This document shows, one piece after another, positions 1-6,970 of a stretch of 18,261 nt of DNA. Positions within the stretch are counted from its first letter, which is position 1, and each line of letters opens with the position of its first letter. The notes beneath the pieces are model-generated. The model did no database searches. It had not been told where the DNA came from and worked only from the letters and a program-made list of their open reading frames with translations. Source of the stretch: Myxococcota bacterium (GTDB taxonomy: Bacteria; Myxococcota_A; UBA9160; PR03); contig JASJBO010000056.1 of the NCBI GenBank assembly GCA_030066475.1, positions 1 through 18,261 of the forward strand. Direction: 5' to 3'. A program made the position numbers and the translations under genes.

Positions 1-501
1 ATCCTGGTGCCAGCAGCCGATCAGCGCGAACACCGGGAACCCCGACCAGAACACCACGTCCGAGAGGAACCCGTTCACCGGCAGGTGGAGCAGGCCCATC
101 AGGCCCACGCCCATGAAGATGCCGTGGCGCGTGATGCGGTGCGCGCCGCGCACCTCGATCTGCTCGGGCAGCGCCTGGCCCATGCCTCCGGTCATGGCGG
201 GGCTCGGCTGGAGGCCGCCCGCCGCCACCAGCGTCCAGGCCACACCCTGGCCGACGTAGAGCACCCACAGGCCCGCGGTGCCGAGGCGCGGCGCCCACAG
301 CAGCGGGCCTTCGTGGCGGTGGTCGAGGTAGAACCAGACGAGTGCCGTGAACACCGCGAGGGCGAGCAGCGAGTAGGCCGCCTGGAACCCCTGCGGTCCC
401 AGCGCGGCCACGAGGCGGGGCCGTAGCCGCAGGCTCGAAAGCGCCACGTGGCTGCCGCCGAAGAGGAGCCACAGGACGGCGATCCACGCGGCGGCTTCCA
501 C
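1..501 (-). CDS. NnrU-family integral membrane protein (N-terminal 167 aa, rest beyond left edge)
   Basis: The visible 167 residues are strongly hydrophobic, with several membrane helices: around residues 4-16, 40-55, 71-90 and 130-160. The segment with [19 protein letters not shown] matches the NnrU hallmark, a conserved R-x-T-R-H followed by a 'WGxALWALAHLLANG'-type helix, and the N-terminal 'GGSHVALSS...R..LVAALG' region also fits. NnrU proteins are inner-membrane proteins linked by genetics to nitrite/nitric oxide metabolism in some bacteria and related to plant Z-ISO; their reaction is unknown in most hosts. I chose the GTG start at 501 because GGGAGG lies 8 nt upstream and a TAGAAT box lies 22 nt upstream. 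The reading frame stays open to base 1, so the C-terminus is outside the window. No denitrification genes are visible nearby, so a nitrogen-oxide role is not supported by context. Confidence 0.8.
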   Translation of the reverse strand, partial: MEAAAWIAVLWLLFGGSHVALSSLRLRPRLVAALGPQGFQAAYSLLALAVFTALVWFYLDHRHEGPLLWAPRLGTAGLWVLYVGQGVAWTLVAAGGLQPSPAMTGGMGQALPEQIEVRGAHRITRHGIFMGVGLMGLLHLPVNGFLSDVVFWSGFPVFALIGCWHQD

Positions 502-523
502 GGCGGTGTCCTCCCGCGTTCGA

Positions 524-529
524 TTCTAT
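524..529 (-). promoter_or_regulatory. TAnnnT box (TAGAAT) upstream of NnrU-like gene
   Basis: On the minus strand TAGAAT ends 22 nt before the GTG start at 501, with a GGGAGG ribosome-binding site between them. It fits a sigma-70 -10 element; no convincing -35 is visible. The same kind of hexamer precedes most other starts in the window. Confidence 0.5.
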
Positions 530-588
530 CCCGGGCGGCGATTCGATGGGAAAGAACCTGCTGCGACGGCCCGCGGAGCGGCGGCGCC

Positions 589-903
589 TCACGGCTGGCA
601 GGGTGCGAGCAGGCCGTCGACGATCGCGCGCACTTCGACGTCCGTCAGCTTGCGCCGGTTGCTGCACTCGTAGTCGAGGCCGTGGGCGAGCCGGGCGCGG
701 AGCCGGCGGCGGCAGGCCGCGGCCTCGGGGTCGCCCTCGGTCTCGCGCGCGTCGGCGGCATCCAGCCAGGCCTCCTGCTGCGCGCGGCTGGCGGCCAGCC
801 ACGCGGCGCAGAAGCGACGCTCCCGGCTGGTGGTCCCCGGCTCGGGAATCAGCAGCAGGCTCGCGAGCAGGACGGTGCGCAGCACGGCATCAGGGTGCCA
901 CAT
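589..903 (-). CDS. small exported protein of unknown function, 104 aa
   Basis: I do not recognise a family. The 104-residue product begins with a short n-region and a hydrophobic stretch (residues about 8-20, [16 protein letters not shown]) that reads as a Sec signal peptide. A charged, helical, Arg/Ala/Glu-rich mature part follows, with four cysteines: one near residue 32, one in AACRRR, one in YECSN and one in the C-terminal APCQP. Four cysteines in an exported protein suggest two disulfides. The start at 903 gives a plausible leader, and a TACGGT box lies 24 nt upstream in the divergent promoter shared with the DUF4188 gene. The ribosome-binding site is poor. The same frame stays open further upstream to 1581, but that part is the antisense of the DUF4188 gene. 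The gene runs in the same direction as the NnrU-like gene 87 bp downstream, possibly as one transcript. Confidence 0.55.
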   Translation of the reverse strand: MWHPDAVLRTVLLASLLLIPEPGTTSRERRFCAAWLAASRAQQEAWLDAADARETEGDPEAAACRRRLRARLAHGLDYECSNRRKLTDVEVRAIVDGLLAPCQP

Positions 904-924
904 CCGCCGGGCCGGACCCGCCGC

Positions 925-935
925 GATACCGTATC
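925..935. promoter_or_regulatory. shared, nearly palindromic -10 region of a divergent gene pair
   Basis: The 11-mer GATACCGTATC reads almost the same on both strands. On the plus strand TACCGT (927-932) ends 25 nt before the ATG at 958. On the minus strand TACGGT (933-928) ends 24 nt before the ATG at 903. Both could act as -10 hexamers, so the two genes would compete for or share RNA polymerase. Confidence 0.5.
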
Positions 936-957
936 CAGAGGCGACCAGGAGGACCCG

Positions 958-1440
958 ATGGCCGAGATCCGAGCCGAGCGGCTGACCGCGGACGTGGACG
1001 AGGAGTTCGCGGTGTTCCTGATCGGGATGCGCATCAACAAGCTCTGGAAGGTGCACAAGTGGCTGCCGGTAGCGCGCGCGATGGGGCGGATGCTGCGCGA
1101 GCTCGAGGCCGACCCCGACAGCGGCTTCCTGGGCGTCGAGAAGTGGGGCGGGTCGCCGTCGATCATGGTGCAGTACTGGCGCTCGTTCGAGCACCTGGAG
1201 CGCTACGCGAAGGCGGCGAACCGCGAGCACCGGCCGGCCTGGGCGGCCTTCAACCAGGCCGTGGGCAGCAACGGCGACGTCGGCATCTGGCACGAGACCT
1301 ACCGGGTGCGGCCCGGCGACTACGAGTGCGTCTACAACAACATGCCGCTGTTCGGGCTGGCGCGTGCGACGCGCGCGGTGGCGGCCAGCGGCGCCCGCGA
1401 GTCGGCCGCGGGACGGCTCGCCGCAGCGCGCGGCGGCTGA
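958..1440 (+). CDS. DUF4188 domain-containing protein
   Basis: The 160-residue product matches the DUF4188 family, small alpha/beta-barrel proteins sometimes annotated as monooxygenase-like and related to phenylacetaldoxime dehydratase-type folds; no reaction is established. Recognisable blocks are the early '[19 protein letters not shown]' segment (residues 18-36), the '[19 protein letters not shown]' beta region (56-74), '[11 protein letters not shown]' with His91 (89-99) and 'VGIWHETY' (108-115). The family's usual length is about 150-160 residues, so the gene looks complete. It has no signal peptide and should be cytosolic. AGGAGG sits 6 nt before the ATG. The Ala/Arg/Gly-rich tail after residue 136 is not conserved family sequence. 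The remains of a beta-propeller gene follow immediately after the TGA. Confidence 0.85.
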   Translation: MAEIRAERLTADVDEEFAVFLIGMRINKLWKVHKWLPVARAMGRMLRELEADPDSGFLGVEKWGGSPSIMVQYWRSFEHLERYAKAANREHRPAWAAFNQAVGSNGDVGIWHETYRVRPGDYECVYNNMPLFGLARATRAVAASGARESAAGRLAAARGG

Positions 1441-2062
1441 GTCACCCACGAGATCGACGCGAGCCTCGTCGCGGAAGCAGAGCGCTACGGCTACGTCAAC
1501 GTGAACGGCCCGTCGCTGATCCGCGTGCCGGCGTGGGTCGAGCCGCGCCTGGGCGAGTACTACCTCTACTTCGCCCACCACAAGGGCGAGTCGATCCGGC
1601 TGGCCTACGCGGATGGTCGAGATCCGCGGCGCGCACTACGGGCTCGCCATGCCGGGTCTGCTCTACCGCTCGCCCGACGCGCTGCGCGACTTCCGCGTAC
1701 GGCGACGCCCCCTGCTCGCGTCGAACACGCGGCACACCGCGCTGTGGCTGCGCAGTGACACCCTCTACGTCTTCTTCACGCGGGTGGGCGACGCGCCGGA
1801 GCGCATCCTGTGCACGCCCGTCGACGTGGCCTCCGACGATTGGAACGACTGGACGCCGGGCGCGCCGTTCGAGGTGCTGCGCCCCGAGCGCCCTTGGGAG
1901 GGTGCCGGACTTCCCGTGGAGCCGTCGCTGCGGGGCGAGTCGCCGGTGGCGGTCCGCCAGCTCCGCGACCCGGCCGTCTTCGTCGACGGCGCACGCACGC
2001 TGCTGCTCTACGCGGGCGCGGGCGAGCAGGCAATCGGACTGGCGGAGCTCGTCGACCGCTAG
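1441..2062 (+). pseudogene. broken five-bladed beta-propeller (GH43/GH32-like) protein gene
   Basis: Two pieces of one recognisable protein lie in different frames. The first piece (1441 to about 1612) reads 'IDASL', then 'NVNGPSLIRVPAWVEP' and 'GEYYLYFAHHKG' and 'SIRLAYAD', the first blade of glycosidase-like propellers. The second (about 1613-2062) reads 'GAHYGLAMPGLLYRS', 'NTRHTALWLRSDTLYVFFT', 'VGDAPERIL' and 'VRQLRDPAVFVDG', which are later blades. Intact relatives, from memory, are about 320 residues; here the roughly 90-100 residues between blade 1 and the GLAMPG block are missing and the frame changes at about 1610. The first piece also has no ordinary start: GTC follows the upstream TGA, and the only in-frame candidate is a GTG at 1501 without a ribosome-binding site. 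It could be a decayed gene or an assembly collapse. Substrate unknown. Confidence 0.75.
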
Positions 2063-2070
2063 ACGCGAGA

Positions 2071-2100
2071 GGCCCCGGAACCCCTGCGGGCTCCGGGGCC
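2071..2100. terminator. hairpin between convergent genes
   Basis: Two 13-nt arms (2071-2083 and 2088-2100) pair around a CTGC tetraloop: nine outer G-C/A-T pairs, one A/C mismatch and three inner C-G pairs. It lies 8 bp after the stop at 2062 and 21 bp after the leftward stop at 2122, so it can serve both transcripts. No T-tract follows on either strand. Confidence 0.6.
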
Positions 2101-2121
2101 TGGCGGCGTGCGAGGCCTCGA

Positions 2122-5100
2122 CTAGAAGTCGAACACGTCGCAGGTGGGGAGCACGCCGGCCACGCTCTGGTAGAGCACCGACTCGCTGCGGCCGGCGCTG
2201 CCGGCCACCGCCGCGTCGCCGCCGGCGCCCGCCGGACCCGGCGTGATCTCGCCGCAGCCCTGGATCGACACGGGCGCCCAGGCCTGGATCGCGACGCTGT
2301 CACCCCCGCGACTGGCCTCGCCGTAGAGCCCGCTGCCGCTGCACACGGTGCGCTTCTCGATGCGCGGGCTCTCCCAGGGGCTTCGCGGAGGAATCACGAT
2401 CCGGACCACCTCGCAGACCACGTCGTCGCCGTTCGTCCCGCTGGCGCCGCCGGCGCCCGCCGAGATCTGCGCGTCGCGGAGCTGTGCCACCGCGACGTTG
2501 CTGCCGAGCAGCATCCCGTAGGAGGGACCGCCGGGACCGCTGGCGCCGTGTCCGCCCCGGCCGCCGTTGCCGCCGCGACCGCCGTCGCCGCCGTTGTGGC
2601 CGCCGTTGCCCGTGCTGTCGTCGCCACCGGCACCGCCCGTGCCCCCGTTGCCGCCGCGGCCGCCGCGGCCGCCCAGTCCGCCGTTGCCGCCGCGCAGCTC
2701 GTCGTCCTGCGACTTCACCGAGACCACCTCGTGCACGAACACCGCGATCGAGGCGCCGCCGCCCTGGGCGCCCGTACCGCCCGTCCCCGGGCTGCCGCCC
2801 GAGCCGCCGCCGCCACCACCGTCGCCCTCGCAGAAGCAGAAGTTCTTGTCGCCGCCGCCGGCACCGCCGCCGCCGCCACCGCCGTAGCCACCGCGACCGC
2901 CGGAGCCGCCGCCACCGGGCACGTAGCCGTCCTGCGCGCTCAGACCGGGTGCGTCGAGGTCGGCGCTGCCCTCGGGGCCGCTTCGACCCGCCGCGCCGCT
3001 GCCACCGGCCGGGCCCGTGTTCTTGCCGTTGGTGTCGCCCTTGGCGCCGCCGGCCCCGTCGAGCGGATCCGAGCCCTTGGCGCCGGCCCCGCCGTCGTAC
3101 GAGTCGCCGCCGTACTGCGCGCCCCAGCCCCCGTTGCCGCCGTTGGGCTGTGCGGCATCGCCGCCGCTCCGGGCTCCGTCGGCGCCGGCGCCGCCGACCC
3201 GGTCGTCCTCCGCGCCGTCGCTCCCGGCCTCGCCGTTCGTGCCGCGCACGCCGTCCACGCCGTTGCTGCCGCGCCCCGCCGCGCCGGCCGCCACGAAGTT
3301 CCGCGCCATCTCGAGCTTCGACAGGTTCGCGGCATAGACCCCGTAGGAGCTGCCGCCCGCCTGGCCGGCGCCGCCGTCGCGCGCGGCGCCCGCCTCGATG
3401 CGGTTGTCCTCGAGGTGGAACCGCCCGGACGCCTCGGCCTCGTCGTCGCGCGTGCCGGCGGCCAGCGCGACCATGTCGGCCCCGTTCGCAACGGCGCCCA
3501 GCCGGCTGGTCAGGTGGAAGCCCGCGAACCAGGCCTCGTCGTCGATCGAGGCGAAGTGGATCGCCGGTCCGGCTCCGTTCACCTCCACGGCGATCTGGCT
3601 CTTCGCGGTGCTCGGCCGCCGCACCCAGTCGCGGTCGTAGCCGCCGAACAGGCTCACGCCCGCGGGCACCACCACCGAGTCGACCAGCTCGAACGGCGCG
3701 CCGCCCATCACGTACAGGTCGCGCCCGAACGGATCGGCGAGGCCCTCGACCAGCGAGGTGTAGGGCCGCTCCCGGCTGCCGTCGCGCGTCCCGACCGACG
3801 GGTCGGCCAGCGCGAAGGGCACCACGAACGCCGCGTCGTTGCGCTCCTTCCAGACCTGCAGGCGCGCCGTGTCCTCGCGCACCACCGCGCCGGCCTCGGG
3901 ATCGTCCACCGTCACCTCGAGCCGGACGTCGAAGCTGCCGACGCGGTCGGTGGTGTAGACGAACAGGCAGCCGTCGTGCTCGTGCAGCGGCGTGGCGACG
4001 CCCGGCTCGCGCAGCGTCCAGCGGCAGCTCGCCGCGTTCGCGACGCGCTCCTCGATCGACGCCTCGAAGATCGCGAACTCGCGCAGGTCCTTCTCCTGGT
4101 CGTCGCCCGCCGAGGCCCAGAAGAACAGGCCCGGGTCGCTGCACCGCGCGCGCTCGACGCCGTCCTCCTCGCCGTCGCCGTCGGTGTCGACCTTCAGCGG
4201 GTTCGAGCTGGCCTCGGGCGCGGGCGTCGTGCTGCAGCCCTGGAGCGCGAAGCCGTACACCTCCTCCGAGTCGAGCAGGCCGTCGCCGTCGGTGTCGGCC
4301 GAGGCGGGGTCGGTGCCCAGCTCGCGCTCCTGGCGGTCCTCGAGGCCGTCGCGGTCGCCGTCGGACACCAGCACCAGGGTGATCGTGTCGCCCGCGTAGA
4401 GGCGCGTGCTCGACAGGTCGTAGTCCTGCATCAGGATGTGGTGCAGGTCGGTCTCGCGCGCCGCGCCCTGCGCGATCGCGTGGTTGTGGGCGACCATCCA
4501 GTAGCGGTTGGCCTCCGCGCTCATCGCGAAGTCCAGGCCCAGCAGCTCCGGGATCGCGAGCCGCGTGAGGCCGGCCTTCGCGTCGCGCGCCGCCGCCTCG
4601 CTGCCGAAGCGCCAGCGGCCCCGGCCCTGCTCCACGGTCAGCCCGAGCACGTCGGCGAGCGCCTCGCGCGCCGAGATCCACTGCGAGCCGTCGCCGTTGT
4701 CGACCGCCACGCGGTAGACGTCCTGGCGGTTGGCTTCCGGGCCGAAGTCGACGACGATCTCGGCCGTGCGCGCCGCGATCGTCTGGTCGGCCAGCACGAT
4801 CGAGCCGCCGACGCCGTCCGCGAGCAGGAAGGTCGCCGGCTCCACCACCATCTGGCGCGAGTCGCGCAGGATGCGCTCCGCCACCGAGATCGGGATCTCG
4901 GCGCTGAAGGGCCAGCGGATGCTCTCGGAGTCGGTGGTGACCGACGTCGTGGGGAAGGCGCCGTCGGCGTAGCGGAGCGTCGCGATCGTCTCGGTGCTCG
5001 CCGGGAACTCGGGGTCGTAGAACGAGGCCGTCAGGGTCAAGTTCGACAGGTCGTAGGCGATCCCGCTGCGGTTGCGCGCCACCACGGCCGCCGTCAGCAC

Positions 5101-6018
5101 GGCGCCCTCGACGGTCACGCCCTGGGTGTCGCGCATCTCCTCGTGCTGCGCGTAGGTCTCGCTGTTGCTGGCGGTCTGCTCGCGGCTCCAGTCCCAGGTG
5201 GAGCCGGTCGTGTTGGTGACCGAGCGCTCCATGCCCTGCTGGAGCGACACCGAGTACTCGCCCGTCACCTTGGCGTCGGTCGGGCCGACCTCGAAGCCGA
5301 CCGCCACCGTGTCGGTGCGCGACACGTTGACGCTGTGGCCGAGGGCGACCATGCGGCTGGTGCCGCCGCCCCAGTGGCTCGACTGGCTGCGGCTCGACGT
5401 CTGCGAGTGGTCGGAGCCGACCACCTCGGTCTGCGCGCTCTGGGTCGTGTAGAGCATGTCGACCCGCGGCGCCTCGACCAGCTCGATGTCGAGCAGCGGC
5501 AGGTCGGCGATGCGCGGGTTGAAGCGGAAGCGGTTGGCCGGGCTCGAGAGCTGGTCGACCTCCTCGCCGTCCGTGAACCCGTCGCCGTCCGTGTCGTCGC
5601 GCCACGGGTGCGTGCCCAGGTCGAGCTCGCGGCAGTCGCTCAGGCCGTCGGCGTCCGAGTCGCCGGCGCAGTCGGCTGCCGAGATGCAGGTGACCCGCAC
5701 GTCCTGCACCTCCGGGAAGATCCCCGCGCCGAACCACTCGTAGGTGGCCTTCGTGACCTCGCAGCGGTGACCGGCCGGAGCCGACTCGATCCGGACGTCG
5801 TGGGCGAAGGTCTGGTGCTCGAACGGATGGACCCCGCTCTCGGTGATCTCGAGCTCCTCGCCCGTCACGTGGTCCTTCAGCTTCAGCAGGGACCCGCTGG
5901 CGAGCCCTTGGACGGTCACCTCGACGGTGCTCCAGGGACAGCCGCCGAGCCCGAGGGCCAGGACGGCCACGCCCAGGGTGCGAAGCGCGCGGCGAACTCT
6001 CGAGGGATTGCGAAACAT
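2122..6018 (-). CDS. giant lipoprotein with protective-antigen-like region, Ca-binding repeats and PGRS-like C-terminus (1298 aa)
   Basis: Layout by residue: a lipoprotein signal with lipobox LGGC (Cys27); a short unknown domain (30-115); calcium motifs DSDADGLSDCRE (120-131) and DDTDGDGFTDGEE (141-153); a long Ser/Thr-rich beta region (about 165-540) resembling domains 2-3 of anthrax protective antigen; three more DxDxDG repeats (about 553-620); a beta-sandwich-like stretch (660-725); a DUF1565/PGRS-type block (725-845) with 'GTRDGSRERPYTSL' and 'GVSLFGGYDRDW'; then beta-helix coils separated by Gly-rich loops (about 878-1170). Known relatives of the C-terminal part are Myxococcota surface proteins. 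The lipid anchor implies an outer-membrane or surface location. I chose the ATG at 6018 because CGGAGG precedes it and the signal starts there; the frame is open upstream to 6069. No PA14 domain precedes the PA-like part. Function unknown; pore formation is an inference. Confidence 0.85.
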   Translation of the reverse strand: MFRNPSRVRRALRTLGVAVLALGLGGCPWSTVEVTVQGLASGSLLKLKDHVTGEELEITESGVHPFEHQTFAHDVRIESAPAGHRCEVTKATYEWFGAGIFPEVQDVRVTCISAADCAGDSDADGLSDCRELDLGTHPWRDDTDGDGFTDGEEVDQLSSPANRFRFNPRIADLPLLDIELVEAPRVDMLYTTQSAQTEVVGSDHSQTSSRSQSSHWGGGTSRMVALGHSVNVSRTDTVAVGFEVGPTDAKVTGEYSVSLQQGMERSVTNTTGSTWDWSREQTASNSETYAQHEEMRDTQGVTVEGAVLTAAVVARNRSGIAYDLSNLTLTASFYDPEFPASTETIATLRYADGAFPTTSVTTDSESIRWPFSAEIPISVAERILRDSRQMVVEPATFLLADGVGGSIVLADQTIAARTAEIVVDFGPEANRQDVYRVAVDNGDGSQWISAREALADVLGLTVEQGRGRWRFGSEAAARDAKAGLTRLAIPELLGLDFAMSAEANRYWMVAHNHAIAQGAARETDLHHILMQDYDLSSTRLYAGDTITLVLVSDGDRDGLEDRQERELGTDPASADTDGDGLLDSEEVYGFALQGCSTTPAPEASSNPLKVDTDGDGEEDGVERARCSDPGLFFWASAGDDQEKDLREFAIFEASIEERVANAASCRWTLREPGVATPLHEHDGCLFVYTTDRVGSFDVRLEVTVDDPEAGAVVREDTARLQVWKERNDAAFVVPFALADPSVGTRDGSRERPYTSLVEGLADPFGRDLYVMGGAPFELVDSVVVPAGVSLFGGYDRDWVRRPSTAKSQIAVEVNGAGPAIHFASIDDEAWFAGFHLTSRLGAVANGADMVALAAGTRDDEAEASGRFHLEDNRIEAGAARDGGAGQAGGSSYGVYAANLSKLEMARNFVAAGAAGRGSNGVDGVRGTNGEAGSDGAEDDRVGGAGADGARSGGDAAQPNGGNGGWGAQYGGDSYDGGAGAKGSDPLDGAGGAKGDTNGKNTGPAGGSGAAGRSGPEGSADLDAPGLSAQDGYVPGGGGSGGRGGYGGGGGGGAGGGDKNFCFCEGDGGGGGGSGGSPGTGGTGAQGGGASIAVFVHEVVSVKSQDDELRGGNGGLGGRGGRGGNGGTGGAGGDDSTGNGGHNGGDGGRGGNGGRGGHGASGPGGPSYGMLLGSNVAVAQLRDAQISAGAGGASGTNGDDVVCEVVRIVIPPRSPWESPRIEKRTVCSGSGLYGEASRGGDSVAIQAWAPVSIQGCGEITPGPAGAGGDAAVAGSAGRSESVLYQSVAGVLPTCDVFDF
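2524..3390 (-). repeat. Gly-rich low-complexity coding repeats in the giant lipoprotein
   Basis: On the coding strand this stretch is dominated by GGC/GGT-rich codons giving GG, GGx, GxxGxN and collagen-like GxxG runs (residues about 877-1165). It is interrupted by short beta-strand segments: 'SYGVYAANLSKLEMARNFVAAG' type near 890, 'ASIAVFVHEVVSV' near 1090 and 'SYGMLLGSNVAVAQLRDA' near 1166. The unusually regular GCC/CCG composition makes the plus strand stop-free as well. Confidence 0.75.
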
Positions 6019-6216
6019 GATGTGCCTCCGATTGGCTGCGGCCCGCAGGCCGTTGAACTCGGGGCACAAAGTGGTCGGAACGGGCCGCGCCGAACATCGG
6101 CCGATGCGGCTACGCCGGACGGTCTAGGCTGTTGGGGGGAGCCTCGGGGCGGCGAGATGGGCCGGGCGAAGCCTGACCCCCACGGGGGCGGGCGCCGCTT
6201 CGGTTACGGTCCAGGC
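6019..6216. promoter_or_regulatory. divergent intergenic region with 12-bp palindrome
   Basis: This 198-bp region separates the leftward giant lipoprotein from the rightward DUF4336 gene. It contains a perfect palindrome CATCGGCCGATG at 6095-6106, about 77 bp upstream of the lipoprotein start. A second inverted repeat, CGAAGC/GCTTCG (6167-6172 and 6197-6202), abuts the TACGGT box at 6205. Both are candidate operators. No TAnnnT box is evident close to the lipoprotein start. Confidence 0.4.
6205..6210 (+). promoter_or_regulatory. TAnnnT box (TACGGT), likely leaderless promoter
   Basis: TACGGT ends only 6 nt before the ATG at 6217, and no Shine-Dalgarno is present. Transcription starting the usual 6-7 nt after a -10 element would begin at the A of the start codon. 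Confidence 0.5.
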
Positions 6217-6957
6217 ATGAGGCAGCTCGCCGACGGCGTCTTCACGGCCGACGCCTGGATCCGCTTCTACGGAGTGCGGCTCCAGACCCGCATGGCGGTG
6301 GTGCGGCTGCGGGGCGAGCGCCTGCTCGTCTACTCGCCGATCCCGCTGCGCGACACGCCGCGGGACGAGCTGGCGCGGCTGGGCGCCGTGCGCTTCGTGG
6401 TCTCCCCCAACAAGATCCACAACCAGACGCTCGACGAGTGGCGCCGGGCCCATCCCGACGCGGAGCTGCTGGCGCCGCCGGGCCTCGCGGAGCGCCGCCC
6501 CGAGCTGCGCTTCGACGGGGAGCTCGGCCCGCAGCCGGACCCACGCTGGGCGGAAGAGCTCGACCAGGTGCTGACGGGCGGCAACGTGTTCTTCTCGGAG
6601 GCGCTCCTGTTCCAGCGGCAGTCGGGCACGCTGCTGGTCGGGGACTTCGTGGAGAACCTCGACCGGCACAGCGCCGGCCCCTTCGCCCGCGCCCTGGCCC
6701 GCGCCTTCGGCGTTCGGCAGCACCCGATGGCCTCGCCCGAGTTCCGCTTCTACACGCACGACGCCGAGGCGGCCCGCGCCGCCCTGGAGCGCGCCCGGGC
6801 CTGGCCGATCGAGCGCATCTTCCTGTGTCACGGGGCGCTGATCGAGACGGAGGCCGCCGCGGTGTTCGACGCGGTGTGCGAGGATCTCCTGGCCGCAGCG
6901 GCGCGCCGCCGAGGGGCGTCCCGCTGGCTGCTGCGACGGCTCGCGGCGCTCCAATAG
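6217..6957 (+). CDS. DUF4336 domain-containing protein (metallo-beta-lactamase-fold-like)
   Basis: The 246-residue protein matches the DUF4336 family, distant relatives of metallo-beta-lactamase-fold hydrolases with no established substrate. Diagnostic blocks are 'MAVVRLRGERLLVYSPIPL' (26-44), 'VVSPNKIHNQTLDEW' (61-75), 'DAELLAPPGLAERRPELRFDG' region (81-101), 'FFSEALLFQRQSGTLLVGDFVEN' region (125-147) and 'IFLCHGALIE' (201-210). Candidate metal or catalytic residues are His68, Asp143 and His205. From memory most relatives have two adjacent histidines where this protein has His-Asn (68-69), so the metal site may be altered. There is no signal peptide, so it should be cytosolic. The ATG at 6217 fits the family N-terminus and the leaderless-type promoter. 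The methyltransferase gene starts 13 bp downstream with its own ribosome-binding site, indicating an operon. Confidence 0.85.
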   Translation: MRQLADGVFTADAWIRFYGVRLQTRMAVVRLRGERLLVYSPIPLRDTPRDELARLGAVRFVVSPNKIHNQTLDEWRRAHPDAELLAPPGLAERRPELRFDGELGPQPDPRWAEELDQVLTGGNVFFSEALLFQRQSGTLLVGDFVENLDRHSAGPFARALARAFGVRQHPMASPEFRFYTHDAEAARAALERARAWPIERIFLCHGALIETEAAAVFDAVCEDLLAAAARRRGASRWLLRRLAALQ

Positions 6958-6970
6958 GGAGGAGACCCGA

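Noticed and set aside
7..426. Plus-strand frame at the left edge
   Set aside because: The opposite strand encodes a recognisable NnrU-type membrane protein; this His/Arg/Glu-rich product is its shadow.
1438..1500. Possible second Sec/read-through event joining DUF4188 to the propeller in the same frame
   Set aside because: The TGA lies after a non-conserved DUF4188 tail, not at a Cys/redox position, and the downstream gene is itself broken. The shared frame is probably chance.
2560..2900. Tandem repeat or mobile element suspected from regular GCC/CCG runs
   Set aside because: The periodicity is explained by Gly codons of the lipoprotein. There are no inverted ends, target duplications or transposase sequence.
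2484..4382. Arg/Pro-rich plus-strand frame resembling a basic nucleic-acid-binding protein
   Set aside because: Its composition is the direct complement of Gly-, Ala- and Asp-rich codons of the lipoprotein. It has no ribosome-binding site or recognisable domain.
1810..6957. Stop-free plus-strand frame of about 1715 codons
   Set aside because: It is the antisense of the giant lipoprotein joined in frame to the real DUF4336 gene. The part before 6217 has low-complexity Arg/Ala/Val composition, no domain and no ribosome-binding site.
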